From NCBI GenBank assembly GCA_021808425.1, contig JAKBBS010000022.1, positions 1 to 28,083 on the forward strand: a stretch of DNA of 28,083 bases. The letters run 5' to 3'. This DNA comes from Actinomycetes bacterium. Its GTDB lineage: Bacteria > Actinomycetota > Acidimicrobiia > Acidimicrobiales > Palsa-688. The position numbers and the translations under genes were made by a program. Positions within the stretch are counted from its first letter, which is position 1; the number at the start of each line of letters is the position of its first letter. Shown piece by piece: positions 22,044 through 28,083 of this stretch. The notes under the pieces are model-generated. The model was not told the DNA's origin and did no database searches. It saw nothing but the letters and a program-made list of their open reading frames with translations.

Positions 22044-22703
22044 ATGCGTTCCAAGCACATCCCCCCGACAAGGAACTTCGAACGAAGGCTGGCCGAACAG
22101 GGGTTCAACCTTGTGGTGGGGGTCGATGAAGTCGGGCGAGGGGCCTGGGCGGGACCGCTTGCGGTAGGCGCTGCCGTGGTGCCGGTTGCCACTCGCGTGA
22201 ACGGGATTCGCGACTCAAAGCTGCTCAGCGAACGCAGGCGCGAACAGCTCTTCGAGCGAGTCTCGAAATGGTGCGTAGCGTGGAGCGTCGGATTGGCTAG
22301 CAACGACGAATGCGACTCGCTCGGGATGGCCGAAGCTCAACGCACCGCCACGAGGCGGGCGCTGGAGGCTCTACCGTTAGTCCCTGAGCATGTCCTCGTG
22401 GACGGACCATGGGACTTCGTCCAGGTGCTTCCAGCCACGATGATCGTCAAAGGGGATGCCAGATGTCTGTCTATCGCAGCAGCCTCGATCCTTGCGAAAG
22501 TCTCCCGTGACCGGATAATGCGCTCCGCAGCGGAACACTATCCCGCATACGACTTCGAATCGAACAAAGGCTATCCCTGCTCACGCCACACCATGGCACT
22601 CGTAGCGTACGGGCCTTCTGCGATCCATCGTCGTAGCTGGGCGTACATGGACCGACTGATCTGGGCCAACCCGGGCTTCGCTCGGCGCCTCCCAGAACCC
22701 TGA
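22044..22703 (+). CDS. rnhB: Ribonuclease HII
   Basis: ATG 22044 gives 219 residues. The active-site motifs are VGVDEVGRGAWAGPL (D28, E29), HVLVDGPWDF (D120) and SILAKVSRDRIM (D155), with IRDSKLLSERRR between them. It cuts the RNA strand of RNA/DNA hybrids and removes misincorporated ribonucleotides. It starts 13 bases after the RibD-like gene and is probably cotranscribed. Its end converges on the lipoprotein gene. Confidence 0.95.
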   Translation: MRSKHIPPTRNFERRLAEQGFNLVVGVDEVGRGAWAGPLAVGAAVVPVATRVNGIRDSKLLSERRREQLFERVSKWCVAWSVGLASNDECDSLGMAEAQRTATRRALEALPLVPEHVLVDGPWDFVQVLPATMIVKGDARCLSIAAASILAKVSRDRIMRSAAEHYPAYDFESNKGYPCSRHTMALVAYGPSAIHRRSWAYMDRLIWANPGFARRLPEP

Positions 22704-22713
22704 GGGGTCGACC

Positions 22714-22747
22714 TCGCTTAGGCGATGCAGGCGGCATGGATAAGCGA
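22714..22747. terminator. Weak inverted repeat after rnhB
   Basis: TCGCTTA (22714-22720) and TAAGCGA (22741-22747) are a perfect seven-base inverted repeat around a 20-base loop, in the 92-base gap between two convergent genes. There is no T-tract, and the function as a terminator is uncertain. Confidence 0.25.
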
Positions 22748-22795
22748 CACCTTGAAGTTTGGTCTCGGGTCGTGGCCGTGACTTTTGGGGGTTGG

Positions 22796-25276
22796 TCATG
22801 GGTCGGCGGTGGCGGACTGAGTCGACCCGCCGCCCGAAGGTGTGCCGACCCAGACTGCAAGTTGGCCAGCGACCGTCCCGACGAGGACGGCGTTTGAAGA
22901 CCGGAAGGCGACCAGGTCGAGCTGAAGGTTGGCGGAGGTGAGCCATGGTGTGGTGTCTAGGGGCACAGGTTGCCAGCTCTCGCCGGCGTTTGACGTCAAC
23001 CAGATGCCGTCCTCCGTCGGCGTCGACGCGAGCGGGGATCCGAGTCCGGTGTCACCTCCCATGGACGCTGCAGGTCCTACGCCGCCTGCCCTGGCTGAGG
23101 GCCCTGGGGCCTGGGGGTGCGCGCCTGGATCGGGATTTGCGATGGCGATCCACTCGGAGCCGTTGTCGGCCATAGAAGTGATGGGATTGGCTGTGCCGGC
23201 CACGAAGGAACTCACCTTTGATCTCACCCAGGTGACGCCGTCGGTGGACTTCCACACCGCTGGGACGGAGTTGCCGTTCGCTGAGGTGCTGGACCCGAAA
23301 GCTACCAGCGTCCCTCCGATGTCGACGCATCCCGACATGCTCTCGGTGGCCCCGGCGGCTGGGGCGGGTGATACGGTTCCCGCTTGCCAGCTGGCACCGC
23401 CCTTCGAGTACCACACCTGCGCTTCGAGTCCGCTCGGCAACGTCGATGGGTGGCTTGACGTCTGCACCGGCTGAGGGGCTGATCCGACCGCTACCACCAA
23501 GCTCGGCAGAACCGGGAAACTAGGCGCAGTCGTAGTGGAGCTGCCGGCGGTAGTCGAGGTTGAGAACCGGGAGGTGCCTGACGTGACCCTGCAAGTTCCG
23601 TTCACCAAAGCGGCTCCAGAGGTCGCCGAAGGTGTCGGAAGGAAGCCCTGTGACTGCCAACTGGCTCCATCGGTGCTGCCCCAGGCTTCGGGTAGGCCCG
23701 CTGCCCCCGAACCTAGCGCCACCCAGCCATTGTTCACTCGCAAGGTGACAGCGGAAGGAGCAGGCAAGTTTGGCGGAAAAGGCGAGGCCGGGTTCTGTGC
23801 CATCCACGAAACGCCGTCGCTCGACGAGAAGGTCTTCCGGGAGACGGTCGCTGGACCGATCGTCTGCGGACGGTCTACCTCGTCTGCGTCCAACACGAGG
23901 GTTCCGGCAACGCTTGTCAATGCAAGGGGCACCGCTTTCGGTTGTACCGGTCCGAAGACCGCCGGATTTGACGACGGTTGGACCCAACCTTGCGACGTCA
24001 TGTCCAGCAGGTAGGGCTGCCCAGCCCGGGTGTCGACGACCACCGTCGTTGAGTAGGTGGCCCCTGCGGCCGTGGCCCGCCAAGTGCCAAGAGATGCGTC
24101 GGCGCTGGGCAGCCCTCCTGATGACCAGTGCAGTCCATCCGTGGAGCGCCATACCCCTTGGCCGTCGGGTCCTCCGCCCGCAGCGACAAGAGAGTTTTTG
24201 CTTGCGCTGCCTGTTACCTGCGAAACGTCAAACGCAGTCATGCCACCCGCGGGGCCGAGAGCTGACGGTGACACTGACGTGGGAACAGGAAAGTCCGTAG
24301 AGGGCTGACTCCAGCTGACGCCGTTCGGAGATATCCACGAGGCGGGTACCCATCCTGAGCCGAAGTTGATTCCTCCGACAGCAACGAGACCCTGGGTGAG
24401 CGGAGCGATCGAGTAGATCTCTTCGTTGGCGGCACCCGAGAACGCCCTTGACGACTGGCCGACCATACTCCACGTGATGCCGTCGCCGCTTAACCATAGG
24501 GCCGCTTGGACGGTCGGCCCGTTCGGGACGGAACCGCCTGCGTAGACGTCTGTGCCAACGCTGACGAGGGTGTTGACTTTTGCCCCCGGGGAAGCGTCGA
24601 TGACTCGCTGCGCTCCTGCGTTCGGTCGCCACTGCTGACCCGATACGGACGACCACATCGCAAAGCTCCCGTTGAACGTACCGATCGCAAAGAACCCGAG
24701 CGGCCCGGCCGTCACGGCGGACATCTGCGAGGCCCCTGTGCCTGTGGAAACCACCACGCGTGTGAGGGGCGCTCCCGGTTCCGCAGAGAACCACACGGCC
24801 GCTTCCTCCGACGCACCCGTCCCGACGGAACCGACCGCCACCGTCTCGCCGTTGTAGAGAGTCGCTGCGTTGATGGTGCCTACCAACGGCGCACCGGGCA
24901 GCGGTTTGGCTTGCCAGGTAACTCCGTCGGAAGATGACCAGGTCATCGGTTCCGGCAGGCCCGATGTCAAGGTCTGTGTGCCGTAGAGCTGCCAGACTCC
25001 ACCCGGCTGCGGCGTGATTAGAGCTGAGAGAGTCGACGTGGGCCCTCCACCGACGGTGAGCGCCGGAGTCAGGGAACGAGACCAGTCAAAAGGTGACGCA
25101 GCGACGTGGGTTGCCCCGGTCGAGGCGAGAGTTGTCGCGCTAGTGGCGCTGGCCGCCGACGAAGGTGGAGTTGCGGAGCGGTGACTGACCGAACACGAAG
25201 CGGCGCCGGCGGCAAGCAGGAGGACCGCTGCGCACTGAACCGCGCGCCGGTACCCGATCAAGCTTCGCAAATGCAC
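22796..25276 (-). CDS. Secreted lipoprotein with BNR/Asp-box-like beta-propeller repeats
   Basis: The frame is open from TTG 25330, but GTG 25276 gives a clean signal peptide: VHLRSLIGYRRAVQ, a hydrophobic core and LAAGAASC, with lipidated C28. The 826-residue product contains about eleven repeated blade motifs of the form W-x-S-x-D-G-x-x-W (for example SSDGVTWQ, SGDGITWS, SPNGVSWS, STDGLHWS, SSDGVSWM, STDGASWQ, STDGVTWV, SNAGESWQ). These resemble the Asp-box repeats of sialidase-like propellers, but no catalytic sialidase residues are seen. It should be an extracellular binding or structural protein. Which start is used is not certain. Confidence 0.75.
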   Translation of the reverse strand: MHLRSLIGYRRAVQCAAVLLLAAGAASCSVSHRSATPPSSAASATSATTLASTGATHVAASPFDWSRSLTPALTVGGGPTSTLSALITPQPGGVWQLYGTQTLTSGLPEPMTWSSSDGVTWQAKPLPGAPLVGTINAATLYNGETVAVGSVGTGASEEAAVWFSAEPGAPLTRVVVSTGTGASQMSAVTAGPLGFFAIGTFNGSFAMWSSVSGQQWRPNAGAQRVIDASPGAKVNTLVSVGTDVYAGGSVPNGPTVQAALWLSGDGITWSMVGQSSRAFSGAANEEIYSIAPLTQGLVAVGGINFGSGWVPASWISPNGVSWSQPSTDFPVPTSVSPSALGPAGGMTAFDVSQVTGSASKNSLVAAGGGPDGQGVWRSTDGLHWSSGGLPSADASLGTWRATAAGATYSTTVVVDTRAGQPYLLDMTSQGWVQPSSNPAVFGPVQPKAVPLALTSVAGTLVLDADEVDRPQTIGPATVSRKTFSSSDGVSWMAQNPASPFPPNLPAPSAVTLRVNNGWVALGSGAAGLPEAWGSTDGASWQSQGFLPTPSATSGAALVNGTCRVTSGTSRFSTSTTAGSSTTTAPSFPVLPSLVVAVGSAPQPVQTSSHPSTLPSGLEAQVWYSKGGASWQAGTVSPAPAAGATESMSGCVDIGGTLVAFGSSTSANGNSVPAVWKSTDGVTWVRSKVSSFVAGTANPITSMADNGSEWIAIANPDPGAHPQAPGPSARAGGVGPAASMGGDTGLGSPLASTPTEDGIWLTSNAGESWQPVPLDTTPWLTSANLQLDLVAFRSSNAVLVGTVAGQLAVWVGTPSGGGSTQSATADP

Positions 25277-25360
25277 CCTGTGGTTTGGGGGCAAGGAGGG
25301 GCCTGGGATTGGATTTGGGCTGGATGACAAGTTGGCGGTGGATCGTGTACGTCGAAGGGC

Positions 25361-25804
25361 CTAGCGGTTGCTCAGGTTGAAGCCGTCATCGCCGCCGCGT
25401 TTCCAGACTTGCCACCATTTTCGAGCGTTGCGCTCCTTTTCTATCTCGCGGAGGATGTCCGGTCCTGCCACTGTGACTATCGTGCTCGCCTCGTCGAGGA
25501 GGGTAGCGATATCATCTCCCGCCTCGTCGGGTTCGCTCTCCACGTCGGGCCGCCGCAGCGACCCAACGACGAACGACCCGTCGATGATGTCGCGTTGGTA
25601 GCGGGCGCAGCTATCAGGACAACGCCACGGCGCCTCGGGGGCGAGGTTGAGCACGCAAAAGCGTGCAGCCTCCCCGGAATCGTAGGTCCGGCTTTGGAAA
25701 TGCCGGCAATCTTCTCGCATGCTCACCCGACAATCGTGGCATCTCGGAGCCTGGTTGCGCACTGCAGGCCACGCGCCGACCGCCTCCGGTAGATTCGAGG
25801 CCAT
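25361..25804 (-). CDS. Six-cysteine protein of unknown function
   Basis: From ATG 25804 the product has 147 residues. The N-terminal half has six cysteines in a CHDC / EDC / FC / CPDSC pattern (C22, C25, C33, C50, C62, C66), likely to bind zinc or an iron-sulfur cluster. The C-terminal half has an acidic linker, then a basic, tryptophan-containing tail (RKWWQVWKRGGDDGF). I do not recognise the family. The ATG overlaps the marR start on the opposite strand (shared CATG), so transcription of the two must interact. A GTG at 25762 is an alternative start that keeps all six cysteines. Confidence 0.6.
   Translation of the reverse strand: MASNLPEAVGAWPAVRNQAPRCHDCRVSMREDCRHFQSRTYDSGEAARFCVLNLAPEAPWRCPDSCARYQRDIIDGSFVVGSLRRPDVESEPDEAGDDIATLLDEASTIVTVAGPDILREIEKERNARKWWQVWKRGGDDGFNLSNR
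25790..25795 (+). promoter_or_regulatory. -10 box of a leaderless marR transcript
   Basis: TAGATT lies seven bases before ATG 25803, the spacing expected when the transcript begins at the start codon. No good -35 box is seen. GAGG at 25797-25800 is too close to the ATG to be a normal ribosome binding site. Confidence 0.4.
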
Positions 25805-26255
25805 GAGTGGCGAGACGCCCACAGAGTTGGGAGGAGCCTTGCGTCTGGCGATTCTGAGGCTCTCGCGCCGGCTTCGCCAGGTTGGGGCCTCGGATGGGGT
25901 GACGCTGTCGCAGATGTCAGCGATGACAGTCATCGACCGTCACGGGGAGTTGACCCTCGGGGAGCTGGCATCCTTGGAGCGGGTCGCGCCCCCTTCGATG
26001 ACGCGCATTGCTGCCAGGCTCGAAGACAGCGGATGGCTGGAGCGGCGCAGCGACCCAGGGGATCGTAGGGTGGCAAGGGTGGCGCTCAGCCCTGCTGGGA
26101 GGGAACTGGTAGAAGCGAACCGCCGGCGCGGCGACGCTTTCATATCGGAGCGTTTGTCGGCGTTGTCCGGTGAGGAGATAGAGGCTCTCGAGCGCGCTCT
26201 TCCGATTCTCGAGCGTATTGCCTCACATAAAGCGCCGCCCCCGCAGTTCCCTTGA
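25803..26255 (+). CDS. MarR family transcriptional regulator
   Basis: ATG 25803 gives 150 residues with a MarR winged helix-turn-helix. The recognition part is LTLGELASLERVAPPSMTRIAARLEDSGWLERR, followed by the wing RSDPGDRRVARVALSPAGREL. Flanking helices at both ends form the dimerisation domain. Members usually repress a neighbouring gene and release it on binding an aromatic ligand or on oxidation. The nearest candidate target is the divergent six-cysteine protein gene, whose start codon overlaps its own. The ligand is unknown. Confidence 0.9.
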   Translation: MSGETPTELGGALRLAILRLSRRLRQVGASDGVTLSQMSAMTVIDRHGELTLGELASLERVAPPSMTRIAARLEDSGWLERRSDPGDRRVARVALSPAGRELVEANRRRGDAFISERLSALSGEEIEALERALPILERIASHKAPPPQFP

Positions 26256-26348
26256 ATTGAGGGACCCTCGCAGGTGGGTCAGGCGATGGCGGGGAGAGGT
26301 GAGGGGGACGTATGGGGGAGTGTGGTCGGAGATTGTGACGAAAGTCTC
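26256..26348. other. Non-coding 5' part of the marR-malic enzyme gap
   Basis: This G-rich stretch follows the marR stop. A small hairpin is possible (GACCC ... GGGTC just after the stop) but is too weak to call. No gene is supported on either strand; open frames here have low-complexity Pro/Arg/Gly composition and lack family resemblance. Confidence 0.3.
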
Positions 26349-26378
26349 TTGCATCGCCCCCGGCGCTTGTGCAATAAT
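26349..26378 (+). promoter_or_regulatory. Possible promoter of a structured leader or small RNA
   Basis: TTGCAT (26349-26354) and AATAAT (26373-26378) are spaced 18 bases apart. The -10 box matches TATAAT at five of six positions, in otherwise GC-rich DNA. Transcription would start near 26385 and run into the hairpins below. Confidence 0.4.
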
Positions 26379-26426
26379 GATCAATGTCGCTCGGGGTGGT
26401 CCCCCCCCACCCCTAGAGCTATAGAG

Positions 26427-26459
26427 CGAAGGACCGGCCTCCCCCCTGCCGGTCCTTCG
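26427..26459 (+). terminator. Strong hairpin (terminator or RNA element)
   Basis: A perfect 12-base stem, CGAAGGACCGGC with GCCGGTCCTTCG, closes a nine-base C-rich loop. It starts about 40 bases after the presumed transcription start at 26385. No T-tract follows, so it may be a terminator or attenuator of a short RNA, or part of a longer leader. Confidence 0.45.
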
Positions 26460-26678
26460 TCGCGTCTTGGGGACGGCTTCGTGGATGGCTCTGGCGGATA
26501 AGCAGATATGCATGTTCGGGCTGGAAAGATGGGCTCGACGCAGGGGCCGCGGGTCGTCTTGGATCTCGACGACATTCGTTCGGGCCGAGGCCGGTCCGGC
26601 CCTCCCCCAGGGGGCCCGAGGCCGCACCTCGCCCGAACGCCCCCTCTCGTCAACCACCATATGTGCCATTCGCCACAC

Positions 26679-26707
26679 TTGGCAAGCCTTAACGGTGAGA
26701 ATAAAGA
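26679..26707 (+). promoter_or_regulatory. Possible promoter of the malic enzyme gene
   Basis: TTGGCA (26679-26684) and TAAAGA (26702-26707) are 17 bases apart in a locally AT-rich stretch. Transcription would start near 26714, giving a leader of about 39 bases. A TATCCT box at 26740-26745 sits seven bases before the ATG and would instead give a leaderless transcript. Sequence alone does not decide between them. Confidence 0.35.
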
Positions 26708-26752
26708 AGATTTTTCTGCGAAGCAGGTAGTTTTTTCCTTATCCTTCGATTG

Positions 26753-28083
26753 ATGCCGACGCCTTCTGCTGCTTTCTCACTTAGAATTCGTGCAAAGATC
26801 CCCAACCAACCAGGCGAGTTCGCGTCGCTCGCAACAGCGATCGGAGCTGTCGGGGGAAGCCTCGTCGGGATCGACATCGTGGGAAGCGGAGGTCCCACCG
26901 TCACCCGAGATCTGGTCGTGTTCTGTGACTCGGTGGAGCACGCATCCCAAGTCGAGGCGGCCGCCAGGGTTTTGGAGGGAATCGAAGTCATGGAGGTGGA
27001 AGACCGAACCTTCGCCGCGCACGTCGGGGGCAAGCTCACCATCGACGCCAAGACCGCCTTGCGCGACCGCGATGCACTGGCGATGACCTATACGCCGGGT
27101 GTCGCGCGGGTGTGCACGGCGATATCGGAGCACCCCGAGCTGGTGCATCGCTACACGATGAAGAGCAACACTGTCGCAGTAGTCACCGACGGAACAGCCG
27201 TGCTCGGTCTCGGTGACATAGGTCCACGCGCTGCTCTGCCTGTAATGGAAGGCAAGGCTGTTCTCTTCAAGACCCTCGCCGGGATTGACGCCGTGCCGGT
27301 CTGTCTGGACGTATCGTCACCGGACGAAATCGTCGAGACGGTACGGCGATTGGAACCGATGTTCGGCGGTGTCAACCTTGAGGACATAGCGGCCCCGCAC
27401 TGCTTCGAGGTCGAGCGCCGCCTTACAGAGACACTGTCGATCCCAGTTTTCCACGACGATCAGCACGGTACTGCCGTGGTGGTGCTGGCAGCTCTCAAGA
27501 ATGCGTGCAGGGTCGTGGGAAAGGATCTCGCTGATCTGCGGATCGTCCTATCGGGGGCAGGGGCCGCCGGGATGGCCATAACGAAATTCCTTCTTTCGGC
27601 GGGTGTGTCCGACATCGTCGCAGTTGATCGAATGGGTGCTATCCATCGGGGTATGGAGGGCCTCAACCCTTCCATGGCGTGGTTGGCTGATCATTCCAAC
27701 CCTTCCGGGCGATCGGGGAGCCTTCGGGAGGTTCTCGTGGGATCAGACGTGTTTATCGGCGTCAGCGGACCGAGACTCCTGGACCGTGGCGATCTTAAGA
27801 CGATGGCGAGCGACAGCATTGTCTTTGCCTTGGCCAACCCGGTTCCCGAAGTGCTTCCCGAGGACGCTGAAGGGGTTGTTGGTGTCATGGCGACCGGTCG
27901 GAGCGACTACCCCAACCAGATCAACAACGTGCTGTGTTTTCCCGGCATCTTTCGCGGTGCGCTTGACTGCGGAGCTACGGCTATCACTGAGGGGATGAAG
28001 CTTGCGGCTGCGGAGGCGATAGCAGCGGCTGTGGCGGCGGATGTGCTTGGTCCTCAGGAGATTGTTCCGAGCGTGTTCAGTCC
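26753..28083 (+). CDS. NAD(P)-dependent malic enzyme with N-terminal ACT domain (3' end cut off)
   Basis: ATG 26753 opens a frame that runs without a stop to the window end (443 codons). Residues 1-85 are an ACT-type regulatory domain (FSLRIRAKIPNQPGEFASLATAIG). The malic enzyme part follows: LAMTYTPGVARV, KSNTVAVVTDGTAVLGLGDIGP, PVMEGKAVLFK, then VFHDDQHGTAVVVLAAL with the metal-binding acids, and the nucleotide loop VLSGAGAAGMAI. FALANPVPEV and SDYPNQINNVLCFPGIFRGAL are also present. It oxidatively decarboxylates malate to pyruvate. The ACT domain suggests amino-acid or other small-molecule control. No Shine-Dalgarno site precedes the ATG. Confidence 0.93.
   Translation, partial: MPTPSAAFSLRIRAKIPNQPGEFASLATAIGAVGGSLVGIDIVGSGGPTVTRDLVVFCDSVEHASQVEAAARVLEGIEVMEVEDRTFAAHVGGKLTIDAKTALRDRDALAMTYTPGVARVCTAISEHPELVHRYTMKSNTVAVVTDGTAVLGLGDIGPRAALPVMEGKAVLFKTLAGIDAVPVCLDVSSPDEIVETVRRLEPMFGGVNLEDIAAPHCFEVERRLTETLSIPVFHDDQHGTAVVVLAALKNACRVVGKDLADLRIVLSGAGAAGMAITKFLLSAGVSDIVAVDRMGAIHRGMEGLNPSMAWLADHSNPSGRSGSLREVLVGSDVFIGVSGPRLLDRGDLKTMASDSIVFALANPVPEVLPEDAEGVVGVMATGRSDYPNQINNVLCFPGIFRGALDCGATAITEGMKLAAAEAIAAAVAADVLGPQEIVPSVFS

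Larger units (their letters stand above)
26385..26752 (+). ncRNA. Putative structured leader / non-coding RNA before the malic enzyme gene
   Basis: No gene is supported here, but inverted repeats are dense. GGGGTGG (26393-26399) pairs with CCACCCC (26407-26413). CGAAGGACCGGC (26427-26438) pairs with GCCGGTCCTTCG (26448-26459). CGTTCGGGC (26577-26585) pairs with GCCCGAACG (26631-26639) and encloses GGCCGG-T-CCGGCC and CCCCC-A-GGGGG hairpins. GTTCGGGC also occurs at 26514-26521 and GCCGGTCC at 26590-26597, so two pairings have alternatives. This could be a cis-regulatory leader of the malic enzyme gene or an independent RNA. No known RNA family was recognised. Confidence 0.35.

Noticed and set aside
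22796..25276. Sialidase activity for the propeller protein
   Set aside because: Asp-box-like repeats are present, but the arginine triad and the acid/nucleophile residues of sialidases are not seen.
26505..26540. tRNA-like T-arm motif (GTTCGGGC)
   Set aside because: No acceptor stem, D-arm or anticodon arm could be placed around it.
26223..26678. 151-codon open frame on the minus strand between marR and the malic enzyme gene
   Set aside because: Composition is Arg/Pro/Gly-rich with no family resemblance, it overlaps the marR end, and the inverted repeats on the plus strand explain the sequence better.

Overview
The window reads as chromosomal DNA of a high-GC actinobacterium. GTG and TTG starts are common, and it carries a WhiB protein, DUF3090, SCO1664-like and DUF3107 proteins, a PdtaS-type kinase, an LprG-family lipoprotein and coenzyme F420 biosynthesis (CofC). 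No mycolate genes, phage, IS element, CRISPR array, rRNA or tRNA was seen. The mix, including an HU protein with a Lys/Ala tail, suits a deep-branching class such as Acidimicrobiia, but that placement is inferred from gene content.

Layout. 1-1321 (+): end of a histidine-phosphatase-like gene, then DUF3090 and a kinase-fold SCO1664-like protein with overlapping ends. 1345-3110 (-): electron transfer flavoprotein etfB-etfA. 3199-5450 (+): RsbW-like anti-sigma factor, SigB/SigF-type sigma factor and a diacylglycerol-kinase-like lipid kinase. 5555-5845 (+): a WhiB1-type regulator with a near-perfect CRP-type palindrome upstream. 5869-12278 (-): a compact run transcribed lprG -> MFS exporter -> DUF3107 -> two ArsA/Get3-like ATPases -> pdtaS. 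12427-12777 (+): an AhpD/CMD-family protein.

12813-16352 (-): three overlapping genes: an MGDG-synthase-like glycosyltransferase with a membrane-anchored extra domain, an active-looking NodB polysaccharide deacetylase, and a ZnuA-like lipoprotein without its metal-binding histidines. Upstream on the same strand is a GH63-like glucosidase (16428-19088). 19196-19735 (+): an HU-like protein. 19868-21213 (-): cofC and a PIG-L deacetylase. 21296-22703 (+): a RibD-C reductase and RNase HII. 22796-25804 (-): a beta-propeller lipoprotein and a six-cysteine protein of unknown function. 25803-26255 (+): a MarR regulator. A ~500-base GC-rich gap with strong RNA-folding potential then precedes an ACT-domain malic enzyme that runs off the window end.

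The most novel candidates are: (i) the glycosyltransferase / apparent dead-NodB fusion coupled to a live NodB and a ligand-less ZnuA-like lipoprotein; (ii) the structured leader before the malic enzyme, with two sets of mutually exclusive pairings; and (iii) a 22-codon leaderless ORF coupled to the RibD-like gene. Several genes (GH63, marR, perhaps maeB) look leaderless, with a -10 box six to seven bases before the start codon. All of this comes from reading the sequence by eye; no database search or folding program was run.
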